Part shown: positions 22,349 through 30,229 of the stretch, piece by piece
How the letters are laid out: each line of letters begins with the position of its first letter
How positions within the stretch are numbered: the first letter of the stretch is position 1
Assembly: GCF_000719095.1 (NCBI RefSeq)
Contig: NZ_JOEH01000044.1
Location: 1-42,242, forward strand
Direction of reading: 5' to 3'
Source of the DNA: Streptacidiphilus jeojiense
GTDB lineage: Bacteria > Actinomycetota > Actinomycetes > Streptomycetales > Streptomycetaceae
DNA: 42,242 nucleotides
Made by a program: the position numbers and the translations under genes
Notes under the pieces: generated by a model
What the model saw: only the letters and a program-made list of their open reading frames with translations
Databases searched by the model: none
Told to the model about the DNA's origin: nothing

Positions 22349-24115
22349 TCAGGCGCCGCCGCAGGAGAGCAGGCCGGTGGTCGGGTCCAGGGCGCAGCCG
22401 GCGGGCAGCGTCGGCGGTTCGGTGAAGCGGACGCTCAGGAACCAGGCGTCACTGGCGAAGCCGGCCTTGTCGAAGCGGGTCGCGGCCTCGAACCTCGCCT
22501 CGTTGAAGCGCACCGCCTGCTCGAAGGTGACGCCGGTGAACCAGGCGTCGCCGGCGAAGTGCGCCTCGTTGAAGCGGGCGGTGCCGCCGTGGAAGAAGGC
22601 TCCGTTGAAGCGGGCCGCCTGGGCGAAGGAGGCGCCGCTGAAGCGGGCGGCCGCGTTGAAGGTCGCCCCGCCGAACCGGGCCGGGCCGTCGAAGACGGTC
22701 TTGTCGAACCGGGCCGCGTCCTCGAAGGTGGCCTCGCCGAACTGGGCCTCGGCGGCGAAGCGGGCGCCGGCGAACTGGGCCACGCCGGCGAATGAGGCCC
22801 CGCCGAACCAGGCGGCCTGGCTGAACACGACGTCACCGAACCACGCCGTGCCGTGGAACGCGGCCTCGCCGAAACGGACCACCTCCCTGAAGACGGCATC
22901 GCCGAACTGGGCGTCCACGGCGAAGCCGGCCCCGTTGAAGTTCGCCTCCTGGGCGAACACGGTGCCGTTGAACTGGCCGACGCCGGTGAAGTCCGCCGCG
23001 TTGAAGAGCGCGGCGTCCGAGAAGACCGCCTCGCTGAACTGCGCCAGGCCGGCGAACGAGGCCGCGTTGAACCAGGCGACCTCGGCGAAGGTGGCGTCGT
23101 CGAACTGCGCGGCGCCGGCGAAGGTCGCGTTGCCGAAGCGGGCCGGGCCGGTGAACGAGGCCGCGTCGAACTGGGCCGCGCCGCTGAACGCCGCGCCGGT
23201 GAACCGTGCCGCCTCGCCGAACCTGGCGCTGTTGAAGCGGGCCTCGCCGTGGAACGTGGTCCGGTTGAACCGCGCGGGGGCGTTGAACAGCGCCGCGTTG
23301 AACCAGGCGGTGGCCTGGAAGTCGGCGCCGCCGAACCTGGCCCCGTCCTCAAAGACCGTCTCGTTGAACCAGGCGGCGTCCTTGAAGACCGCGCCGTTGA
23401 ACCAGGCCAGCTCCGCGAACCGGGCCCCGCTGAACCGGGCCTCGCCGAGGAAGTCGGTGCCCTCGAAGCGGGCCGCGCCGTGGAAGGTGCACCGGTCGAG
23501 CCGGATCCCGCGCACCGTCGCGCCGGACAGGTCCATGTCGTGCAGCTCGGCCCCGCTCAGGTCGATCTCCGCCTCCTGCCAGAAGCCGAGGTGGTCCGGG
23601 TGCAGCCGGTCGGTCAGCTCCTTGAGGGCAGCGGCACGGACCAGGTCCTGTCCGACGGCGTCCGGGGCGGTCGCCGGGGAGGCCGGGAAGCGCAGGTACT
23701 CGCACAGGTACTTCAGGCAGTTGGAGCGGTTGCGGTCCGAGTCGTCGGCGATCCGCACCAGCGCCTGTATGCCGGCGATGCGCTCCTGGGCCTGGTCGCT
23801 CACCAGTTGCCGCACCGCCGCGGTGTACCGGTCGGAGAACGACTGGTTGTGCCGGAGCGTCAGATCGGCCCGCATCTGGAGCCGCGTCGCCTCACGGTTC
23901 GAGGCGTCGGCCCGCTGGCCGCGGTAGGCCAGCGCCACGCCCGCCACGGTCGACACCGCGGCCACCGCGGGTAGCACGGTCTGCGCGGCGTAGACGGCGG
24001 CGGCCCAGGTGGCGCCCCCGGCCAGGGCCACGTACAGCACCACGTAGAACCGGGTACGCCGTCGCGCGGCCGTGGCGACGGTGCCCGCCGCCGGCCGCCT
24101 GCGCCACACCACCAC
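22349..24115 (-). CDS. Membrane-anchored pentapeptide-type repeat protein with 11-residue period
   Basis: 588 residues. Two membrane helices (about 23-43 and 46-64) are followed by a helical block SFSDRYTAAVRQLVSDQAQERIAGIQALVRIADD (written here in part of its length as RYTAAVRQLVSD and RIAGIQALVRIADD) typical of actinobacterial membrane pentapeptide-repeat proteins, then from about 184 a standard DLSGAEL segment and about 32 units of the form xAxF-xxxA(R/W/Q)F-x. Phe residues are spaced alternately 5 and 6 apart, so the unit is 11, not 5 or 10; one unit (GAFFHGGTARFN) has 12. This is the pattern of the Pfam Pentapeptide_3 type. The start is one of three consecutive GTG codons (24115 first) behind GAGGGGGAA. 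It ends in a Cys-flanked tail (GCALDPTTGLLSCGGA). Function unknown; such proteins are probably scaffolds. Confidence 0.88.
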   Translation of the reverse strand: MVVWRRRPAAGTVATAARRRTRFYVVLYVALAGGATWAAAVYAAQTVLPAVAAVSTVAGVALAYRGQRADASNREATRLQMRADLTLRHNQSFSDRYTAAVRQLVSDQAQERIAGIQALVRIADDSDRNRSNCLKYLCEYLRFPASPATAPDAVGQDLVRAAALKELTDRLHPDHLGFWQEAEIDLSGAELHDMDLSGATVRGIRLDRCTFHGAARFEGTDFLGEARFSGARFAELAWFNGAVFKDAAWFNETVFEDGARFGGADFQATAWFNAALFNAPARFNRTTFHGEARFNSARFGEAARFTGAAFSGAAQFDAASFTGPARFGNATFAGAAQFDDATFAEVAWFNAASFAGLAQFSEAVFSDAALFNAADFTGVGQFNGTVFAQEANFNGAGFAVDAQFGDAVFREVVRFGEAAFHGTAWFGDVVFSQAAWFGGASFAGVAQFAGARFAAEAQFGEATFEDAARFDKTVFDGPARFGGATFNAAARFSGASFAQAARFNGAFFHGGTARFNEAHFAGDAWFTGVTFEQAVRFNEARFEAATRFDKAGFASDAWFLSVRFTEPPTLPAGCALDPTTGLLSCGGA

Positions 24116-24185
24116 GAACGTTCCCCCTCCCCCTCACGCCAGTTGATGGTACGTCAGCAGGGTGCGGGGGAGTTCCGGTTCACCG

Positions 24186-25094
24186 CTACGAAGGGTCCTC
24201 CGCGGCGACGTCCTCCGCGGCGACCGGCTCGACCGGCTCGGAGTCGGGCGCGGCCTCGGCCCTTGACGCGGCGTCACGCAGCTTCAGCGCCTCCTCCAGG
24301 GTGGGCGACTGCTCCCAGATGCTGTGGAAGGCCAGCCGCAGCGTCTCCGCCAGCGAGGGGTGCCGGATCACCAGCGCGGTGGTGGCACCGGTCCTGGCCA
24401 CCGGGTCGGGCATGTCGCACAGCACCGTGGAGCCGTCGGTGACGATCAGCTTCAGCGGCAGGCTGTCGGCGATCCTGATCTCCTCGCCGACCTCGGCGAA
24501 GCGCCGGATGACCTCCAGCATCGCCGGGTCGTCCAGCACGTCGCGGCTGTAGAGCGCGCGGTTGGTGCGGCCGGCCGCGTGCATCCGGGCGGTGGCCTCC
24601 AGGCCGGCGGTGTTCTCGGACGGGGTCACCCACGGCGGCCGGGAGAAGCTCAGCAGCTCGCGCTCGGCCTCGGACTGGATCCGGGCGAAGCGCTCGCTGA
24701 TGTCGGCCGCGTCCCGCAGCACCTCGACGTAGTCCAGCGGGTCGGTGTGGGTGCGACCGCTGTCCCAGGTCGGCAGCAGCTCCCGGGCGAGCTCGTCGGA
24801 GAGCCGCTCCAGCCGGCCGAGCGAGCGGCGCTGCTGTTCCATCAGCCGGTCGACGGCGATCTCGGGGGCGACCGCGGAGTAGCCAGCCACCCGTCCCGGG
24901 TGCAGCACCGCGAGTTGGCGCCGGGTCAGGCCCTCCAGTACGTCGTACACGCGCTGCCTGGGCACCTGCGCCTCGCGGGCGACCTCGGCCGCGGTGAAGA
25001 CGTCGCGCCGGATCAGCGCGAGGTAAACCCGCGCCTCGTAGTTGGTGAGGCCTAGCTCTTCGAGGTCCGCTGCGCGCCTGTCGTCCGTTTGCAT
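24186..25094 (-). CDS. TrmB-like helix-turn-helix regulator
   Basis: 302 residues from ATG 25094; no clear ribosome site, and a GTG at 25142 is possible but would add 16 atypical residues. The N-terminal winged helix LEELGLTNYEARVYLALIRR, AAEVAREAQVPRQRVYDVLEGL is the TrmB signature. A coiled-coil-like segment (EQQRRSLGRLERLSDELARELL) follows and then a phospholipase-D-like ligand domain (DISERFARIQSEAERELLSFS; LPLKLIVTDGSTVLCDMP) as in actinobacterial TrmB proteins. The C-terminal 25 residues are Glu/Pro/Ala-rich with AAEDVAAEDPS. It is divergent from the secreted S53 protease gene, with a 278-base gap, but no palindrome makes it the obvious regulator of that gene. TrmB proteins usually sense sugars. 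Confidence 0.87.
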   Translation of the reverse strand: MQTDDRRAADLEELGLTNYEARVYLALIRRDVFTAAEVAREAQVPRQRVYDVLEGLTRRQLAVLHPGRVAGYSAVAPEIAVDRLMEQQRRSLGRLERLSDELARELLPTWDSGRTHTDPLDYVEVLRDAADISERFARIQSEAERELLSFSRPPWVTPSENTAGLEATARMHAAGRTNRALYSRDVLDDPAMLEVIRRFAEVGEEIRIADSLPLKLIVTDGSTVLCDMPDPVARTGATTALVIRHPSLAETLRLAFHSIWEQSPTLEEALKLRDAASRAEAAPDSEPVEPVAAEDVAAEDPS

Positions 25095-25372
25095 GCAGGC
25101 ACCGTAGCGGCGATGGTCCCCGCTTTGGCAAGCCGTGTCCACGACGTGGCTGAAAGACCTTTCTCACAGGTTTTTCCAAGGGAAGTGTGCTGTTCGCTGA
25201 GAACTTCTTGTGGGGTTGTCATGCATTCGCTAATCTTCTCGGCGCTGAGCACCACTCAACGGGGTGTCAGGTAGGATGCTTTGTCATGTGCCTGACGTTA
25301 CCCCCGGTCGGTGGCGGGTCGCCCCACGAAGGCGTCCCGGGTGCCGGCCTCATCCCCCTGGAGGGCCGTCTG

Positions 25373-27397
25373 TTGCACACCCCCAGCACCACTCGTCGCG
25401 GACTGCGCAGAGCCGCAGCCGCCGCAGTCTCCGCCGCCGCGCTGGTCGCCGGCGTCTTCGCGGCCGCCGCCCCGGCGACCGCCGCCACCGGCCAGAGCGG
25501 GTCCTCCGCCGCGGTCCACGTCAAGCGCCTCTGCGCCACTCCGGCGAATGTGCACCAGATGGCCTGCCTCGCGCTGGCCAGGACCGATGTCACCCAGCCC
25601 GCGGCACTGCGGGCCAACGCGGTCTCCCCGCTGGCCACCCCCTCGGGCTACGGCCCGTCCAACCTGAAGAGCGCCTACGCCCTGCCCGCCAACGGCGGCG
25701 CCGGCGCCACGGTGGCCATCGTGGACGCCCAGGACGACCCCAACGCGGAGTCCGACCTCGCCGCCTACCGCACCCAGTACGGGCTGTCCGCCTGCACCAC
25801 CGCCAACGGCTGCTTCAAGAAGGTCAACCAGACCGGCGGCACCAGCTACCCGACCGCCGACTCCGGCTGGGCCGGGGAGATCTCGCTGGACCTCGACATG
25901 GTCTCCGCGGTCGCCCCCGCCGCCCACATCATCCTGGTCGAGGCCACCTCGGCGAACATGAGCGACCTGGGCACGGCCGTCAACGAGGCCGTGGCGCTGG
26001 GCGCCAAGTACGTCTCCAACAGCTACGGCGGGTCCGAGGACTCCACCGACACCAGCTCCGACTCCAGCTACTTCAACCACCCGGGCGTGGCCATCACCGT
26101 CTCCGCCGGTGACAGTGCCTACGGCGCCGAGTACCCGGCCGCCTCCAAGTACGTCACCTCGGTCGGCGGCACCTCGCTGAGCACCGCCTCCAACTCCCGT
26201 GGCTGGACCGAGAGCGTCTGGTCCACCAGCAGCACCGAGGGCACCGGCTCCGGCTGCTCCGCCTACGACGCCAAGCCGACCTGGCAGACCGACACCGGCT
26301 GCTCCAAGCGCACCATCTCCGACGTCTCCGCGGTCGCCGACCCCGCCACCGGCGTGGCCGTCTACGACAGCTACGGCGCCTCCGGCTGGCAGGTCTACGG
26401 CGGCACCAGCGCCTCCTCCCCGATCATCGCCAGCGTCTACGCCGACGCCGGCACCCCGGGAGCGAGCGACTACCCCGCCAAGTACCCGTACCAGCACACC
26501 ACCGCCCTCAACGACGTCACCAGCGGCAGCAACGGCAGCTGCTCGCCCAGCTACCTGTGCACCGCCGGCGTCGGCTACGACGGCCCGACCGGTCTGGGCA
26601 CCCCCAACGGCCTGACCGCCTTCACCGCGGGCACCGGCACCGGCGGCAACACCGTCACCGTGACCGGGCCCGGCAACCAGAGCGGCACCGTCGGCACCGC
26701 CGTCTCGCTGCAGATCAGCGCCTCCGACTCGGGCAGCTCCACGCTGACCTACTCGGCCTCCGGCCTGCCGGCCGGACTGTCCATCAACTCCTCGACCGGG
26801 CTGATCTCCGGCACCCCGACCACGGCGGGCACCTCCTCGGTGACCGTCACCGCCACCGACGCTACCGGTGCCAGCGGCAGCGCCTCCTTCAGCTGGACCA
26901 TCGCCACCTCCGGCGGCGGGGGCGGTTGCACCGCGGCCCAGCTGCTGGGCAACCCCGGCTTCGAGACCGGCTCCGCCTCGCCCTGGACCGCCAGCTCCGG
27001 CGTCATCGACAACTCCAGCAGTGAGGCCGCCCACAGCGGCAGCTGGAAGGCCTGGCTGGACGGCTACGGCAGCACCCACACCGACACCCTGTCCCAGTCG
27101 GTGACCGTGCCCGCCGGCTGCACCACGGCGACGCTGACCTTCTGGCTCCACATCGACACCGCGGAGACCACCACCAGCACCGCCTACGACACCCTCAAGG
27201 TCCAGGCCACCAGCGGCGGCACCACCACGACCCTGGCGACCTACTCCAACCTCAACAAGGGCACCGGCTACACCCAGCGCAGCTTCAGCCTCTCCTCCTA
27301 CGTCGGCCAGACCGTCACCCTGAAGTTCACCGGGGTGGAGGACTCCAGCCTGCAGACCAGCTTCGTCATCGACGACACGGCGATCAACGTCTCCTGA
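25373..27397 (+). CDS. Secreted S53 (sedolisin-type) serine-carboxyl peptidase with C-terminal beta domains
   Basis: 674 residues from TTG 25373 (GGAGGG 7 bases upstream). The signal peptide has a Tat-like TRRGLRR, a long Ala/Val core and AxA-type cleavage near APATAATG. The catalytic residues of sedolisins are visible: Glu169 and Asp173 in EISLDLD, oxyanion Asp247 in SAGDSAYG, and nucleophile Ser346 in GGTSASSP; a calcium-site-like [11 protein letters not shown] lies between. There is only a short propeptide region, not the long S53 prodomain. After the catalytic part come an Ig-like (He_PIG-type) domain ([17 protein letters not shown] to FSWTI), a Gly linker and a carbohydrate-binding-like beta-sandwich ([12 protein letters not shown] to [11 protein letters not shown]). 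Such enzymes degrade proteins at acid pH. An ATG at 25286 with AGGA upstream would add 29 residues including a TTA codon. Confidence 0.88.
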   Translation: MHTPSTTRRGLRRAAAAAVSAAALVAGVFAAAAPATAATGQSGSSAAVHVKRLCATPANVHQMACLALARTDVTQPAALRANAVSPLATPSGYGPSNLKSAYALPANGGAGATVAIVDAQDDPNAESDLAAYRTQYGLSACTTANGCFKKVNQTGGTSYPTADSGWAGEISLDLDMVSAVAPAAHIILVEATSANMSDLGTAVNEAVALGAKYVSNSYGGSEDSTDTSSDSSYFNHPGVAITVSAGDSAYGAEYPAASKYVTSVGGTSLSTASNSRGWTESVWSTSSTEGTGSGCSAYDAKPTWQTDTGCSKRTISDVSAVADPATGVAVYDSYGASGWQVYGGTSASSPIIASVYADAGTPGASDYPAKYPYQHTTALNDVTSGSNGSCSPSYLCTAGVGYDGPTGLGTPNGLTAFTAGTGTGGNTVTVTGPGNQSGTVGTAVSLQISASDSGSSTLTYSASGLPAGLSINSSTGLISGTPTTAGTSSVTVTATDATGASGSASFSWTIATSGGGGGCTAAQLLGNPGFETGSASPWTASSGVIDNSSSEAAHSGSWKAWLDGYGSTHTDTLSQSVTVPAGCTTATLTFWLHIDTAETTTSTAYDTLKVQATSGGTTTTLATYSNLNKGTGYTQRSFSLSSYVGQTVTLKFTGVEDSSLQTSFVIDDTAINVS

Positions 27398-27415
27398 CGT
27401 CCTGACGTCCTGACG
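27392..27415 (+). repeat. Triple tandem 8-mer TCCTGACG across the protease stop codon
   Basis: TCCTGACG occurs three times head to tail (27392-27399, 27400-27407, 27408-27415). The first holds the stop TGA of the S53 gene, and since the period is 8 the three TGA triplets fall in all three reading frames. Confidence 0.8.
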
Positions 27416-27437
27416 CAGCCTGCAGCGACACCGGTAC

Positions 27438-27476
27438 GACTGCCCCTGCCACGGGTCTCCCGCGGCAGGGGCAGTC
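27438..27476 (+). terminator. Hairpin terminator after the S53 protease gene
   Basis: GACTGCCCCTGCC (27438-27450) is exactly complementary to GGCAGGGGCAGTC (27464-27476); the inner CGGG/CCCG extends the stem after one mismatch, leaving a 3-base loop. It begins 41 bases past the stop. Confidence 0.85.
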
Positions 27477-27592
27477 TGCTTGCCTGCCGTAAGGCAAGGC
27501 TGGTGTTCCGCGTTGTCGGTGGTGCACGATACGGTGCCCACCTGCTCGCATCCGAGCACCGAACGGTGAACCACCCAGGAGCCCAGCCACCC

Positions 27593-29194
27593 ATGTCCGA
27601 CTCCCCGGTCGACACAGCGACCGAACCCACCGGGACCCCGCCCGAGCCCTCACCGGAGGCGCCCGCCGACGGTCCCAACTACCTGAGCCACAAGCAGATC
27701 ATGGTCGTCATGGGCGGCCTGATGGCGGGCATGCTGCTCGCCGCCCTCGACCAGAGCATCGTCGGCACCGCCCTGCCCACGATCGTCAGCCAGCTCGGCG
27801 GCATCGACAAGCTGTCCTGGGTGGTCACCGCCTACCTGCTCACCTCTACTGCGGCCACCCCGCTGTGGGGCAAGATCTCCGACCTCTACGGCCGCCGGAT
27901 CATCTTCCAGTCCGCGATCGTGATCTTCCTGATAGGTTCCGCGCTCGCCGGGCTGAGCCAGAACATGGGCGAGCTGATCGGCTTCCGGGCGATCCAGGGC
28001 ATCGGCGGCGGCGGTCTGATGTCGCTGGCCTTCGCCATCATCGGCGACGTGATCCCGCCCCGGGAGCGCGGTCGCTACCAGGGTCTGATGGGCGCGGTCT
28101 TCGGTCTTTCCAGCGTGGCCGGACCGCTGCTCGGCGGCTGGTTCACCGACTCCATCGGCTGGCGCTGGATCTTCTACATCAACCTGCCGATCGGCCTGGG
28201 CGCCCTGGTGGTCTGCTCCTTCGCGCTGAAGCTGCCGGTCAACCGCCGCGAGCACAGCATCGACTACCTGGGCTCGGCCGCGATCGTCACCGGCGTGACC
28301 AGCCTGCTGCTCTACCTGAACTGGGCCGGCACCAGCTACGGCTGGGCCTCCTGGCAGGGCCTGCTGCTGCTCGGCGCCTCGATCCTGCTGACCGCGGGCT
28401 TCATCCTGATCGAGCGCAGGGCGGCCGAGCCGATCCTGCCGATGCGGCTGTTCCGCAACCCGATCTTCTCGGTGGGCAACGGCTTCGGCTTCTTCGCCGG
28501 GTTCGCCATGTTCGGCGGCATCATCTACCTGCCGGTCTACCTCCAGGCCGTGCAGGGCATGTCGGCCACCAAGTCGGGGCTGGGCATGCTGCCGGCCGTC
28601 GCCGGGATCATGGCCACCGCGATCACCTCGGGCCGGCTGATGGCCAAGACCGGCAAGTACAAGATCTACCCGATCGTCGGTGCGGTGGTGATCATCGGCT
28701 CGCTGCTGCTGCTCAGCACGCTCAGCAACAGCACCGCGTACTGGCAGGTGGCGCTCTACGCCTTCGCCTTCGGCGCCGGGCTGGGGCTGACCATGCAGAC
28801 CATGGTCACCGCGATCCAGAACTCGGTGGACTTCCGCGACATGGGTGTGGCCACGGCCTCGGCCACCTTCTTCCGGCAGATCGGAGCCTCCATCGGCACC
28901 GCGATCTTCGGGACGGTGCTGACCAGCCGGCTGGCCCACTACATGAAGCAGGAGTTTGCCGGCAGCGGGGGCGCCGGGGGCGGCGGTGCGAAGTTGGACG
29001 CCAACAACGTCCAGGCCATCCAGCACCTGCCGGCGGCGGTGAAGGGGCACGTGACCAATGCGTTCGCGCACTCCATCGGGGACCTGTTCCTGACCGGGGT
29101 GCCGTTCATCGCCATCGCGCTGGTGTTCGCACTGGTGCTGAAGGAGAAGCCGCTGGCCACGATGGACCCGTCGGCAGCACCGCCCGCGCACTAG
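27593..29194 (+). CDS. MFS drug:H+ antiporter, DHA2 (14-TM, EmrB/QacA-type)
   Basis: 533 residues from ATG 27593 with AGGAG 12 bases upstream. After a Pro/Thr-rich cytosolic start come 14 predicted membrane helices. ALDQSIVGTALPTIV is the typical helix-1 DHA2 motif (LDxTIVNVALP-like), LWGKISDLYGRR is MFS motif A, and IQGIGGGGLMSLAFAIIGDVIPPRERGRYQGLMG carries motif B/C features (seen in short pieces IGGGGLMSLAF and GLMGAVFGLSSVAGPLLGG, the antiporter motif). Such pumps export hydrophobic cations, antibiotics or lipids. No regulator is next to it. A Gly/Ala-rich loop (GSGGAGGGGAK) precedes the last helix pair. The palindromic element at 29221-29316 follows it. Confidence 0.93.
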   Translation: MSDSPVDTATEPTGTPPEPSPEAPADGPNYLSHKQIMVVMGGLMAGMLLAALDQSIVGTALPTIVSQLGGIDKLSWVVTAYLLTSTAATPLWGKISDLYGRRIIFQSAIVIFLIGSALAGLSQNMGELIGFRAIQGIGGGGLMSLAFAIIGDVIPPRERGRYQGLMGAVFGLSSVAGPLLGGWFTDSIGWRWIFYINLPIGLGALVVCSFALKLPVNRREHSIDYLGSAAIVTGVTSLLLYLNWAGTSYGWASWQGLLLLGASILLTAGFILIERRAAEPILPMRLFRNPIFSVGNGFGFFAGFAMFGGIIYLPVYLQAVQGMSATKSGLGMLPAVAGIMATAITSGRLMAKTGKYKIYPIVGAVVIIGSLLLLSTLSNSTAYWQVALYAFAFGAGLGLTMQTMVTAIQNSVDFRDMGVATASATFFRQIGASIGTAIFGTVLTSRLAHYMKQEFAGSGGAGGGGAKLDANNVQAIQHLPAAVKGHVTNAFAHSIGDLFLTGVPFIAIALVFALVLKEKPLATMDPSAAPPAH

Positions 29195-29220
29195 GGGACT
29201 TCGGCTGCGGGTTGTGGATG

Positions 29221-29316
29221 GCTGGTCGCGCAGTTCCCCGCGCCCCCAAGGGGGCTGCAACGTCCCGCAGTGGTTCAGTTGCAGCCCCCAGGGGCGCGGG
29301 GAACTGCGCGACAAGC
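29221..29316. repeat. Dispersed palindromic element, locus 3
   Basis: GCTGGTCGCGCAGTTCCCCG onward (29221-29247) pairs with the complementary core at 29290-29316 with a few mismatches, enclosing a perfect inner pair GGGGGCTGCAAC (29250-29261) / GTTGCAGCCCCC (29278-29289). It lies between the convergent MFS and unknown-protein genes and can end both transcripts. Confidence 0.9.
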
Positions 29317-29344
29317 CCACTACGGTCCGCAGCGAGAAACCTGC

Positions 29345-30118
29345 CTACGCCGAGGCCCGGGCCATCTCGTCCAGGGCCTTCAGCAGGACCGTGAACTGCG
29401 GACCGCACCCCACCGGCAGTACCTCGTGCGGGGTGTCGTCGAAGAGCAGGACGACCAGGTCGCCCGTGCAAGCGGTCATGCTCCAGCCGGGGCCGTCCGC
29501 CCGGACCAGTCGGGTGTCCTCGCCGGCCGGCGAGGAGCGTACCCGGCCGGCCGGCGGCGGGGTCTCGGTGTACTCGCGGATCTCGGCGAGCACCTTGGCG
29601 ATCCGCTCCGGGACCTCCTCGGGGTGCTCGTCGAACTCCACCGAGTCGGCTATCTGCTCGCGCCACATACGCCACTGGTGGGCGATGTCGTCCGCGCCCA
29701 TCCGGCGCTGCGCCGGCCCCCACTGCTTGGGGTCGGGCGGCGTCAGCAGCGGGTGGTCGTCCTCGTCCGGCTCCGGGTCGTGCGGTTCGGGCAGCCCGGT
29801 GGTGCTCACCGTCAGCGCCAGCGGCCAGCCGGGCAGCGAGTCCACCACGGTGCGCTCGGGCGGGGTCAGGTCGTAGGGCATGCCGCAGTCCCAGGCCGCG
29901 ATGGCACAGCCCACCAGGGCGGCGTCGTCCGAGACCACGGTCCAGCGGGCGCCGTCCGAGTCCTGCCCGAACAGCAGCCCGTAGCCGTCCGCCCAGGCCT
30001 CCAGGCCCAGGGCGGCGCAGGCGGCCGGGTAGTCGTCACCGAGCAGGCTCGGGAACTGGCCCGGCGTCAGCAGTACCGCGCTGAGCACGTAGAACGCGTC
30101 TTCGTCGACCTCTGCCAC
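29345..30118 (-). CDS. Uncharacterised acidic protein
   Basis: 257 residues from GTG 30118; the nearest purine-rich site (GAAGGG) is about 14 bases away, so the start is uncertain. I do not recognise the family. No signal peptide or membrane helix. The N-terminal half (EDAFYVLSAVLLTPGQFP, GYGLLFGQDSDGARWTVVSDDAALVGCAIAAWDCGMPY) looks like a compact alpha/beta domain, there is an acidic linker rich in Pro, Asp and Glu (PEPHDPEPDEDDHPLLTPP), and the C-terminal part (GWSMTACTGDLVVLLFDDTP, FTVLLKALDEMARA) may be a second beta-sheet/helix domain. Codon use is normal for this genome, so the gene looks real and long resident. It shares no operon partner: a terminator separates it from the HpnH-like gene upstream. 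Confidence 0.75.
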   Translation of the reverse strand: MAEVDEDAFYVLSAVLLTPGQFPSLLGDDYPAACAALGLEAWADGYGLLFGQDSDGARWTVVSDDAALVGCAIAAWDCGMPYDLTPPERTVVDSLPGWPLALTVSTTGLPEPHDPEPDEDDHPLLTPPDPKQWGPAQRRMGADDIAHQWRMWREQIADSVEFDEHPEEVPERIAKVLAEIREYTETPPPAGRVRSSPAGEDTRLVRADGPGWSMTACTGDLVVLLFDDTPHEVLPVGCGPQFTVLLKALDEMARASA

Positions 30119-30171
30119 GGGGAGCCACCGCCCTTCTCTGCGAGCATGCCTCCTGCCCCAGCGGCCCCGGA

Positions 30172-30197
30172 GGTCGGCTCATGCTAATGAGCCGACC
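30172..30197 (-). terminator. Hairpin terminator after the HpnH-like gene
   Basis: GGTCGGCTCA (30172-30181), loop TGCTAA, TGAGCCGACC (30188-30197): a perfect 10-bp stem 32 bases past the leftward HpnH-like stop and before the unknown-protein gene. Confidence 0.8.
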
Positions 30198-30229
30198 CCG
30201 GAAACGGCCAGGGGTTGCCTCCGGAGCTC

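Noticed and set aside
22377..23974. Apparent tandem DNA repeat or CRISPR-like array
   Set aside because: The 33-bp periodicity comes from the coding of 11-residue protein repeats; units vary and there are no constant repeats with unique spacers.
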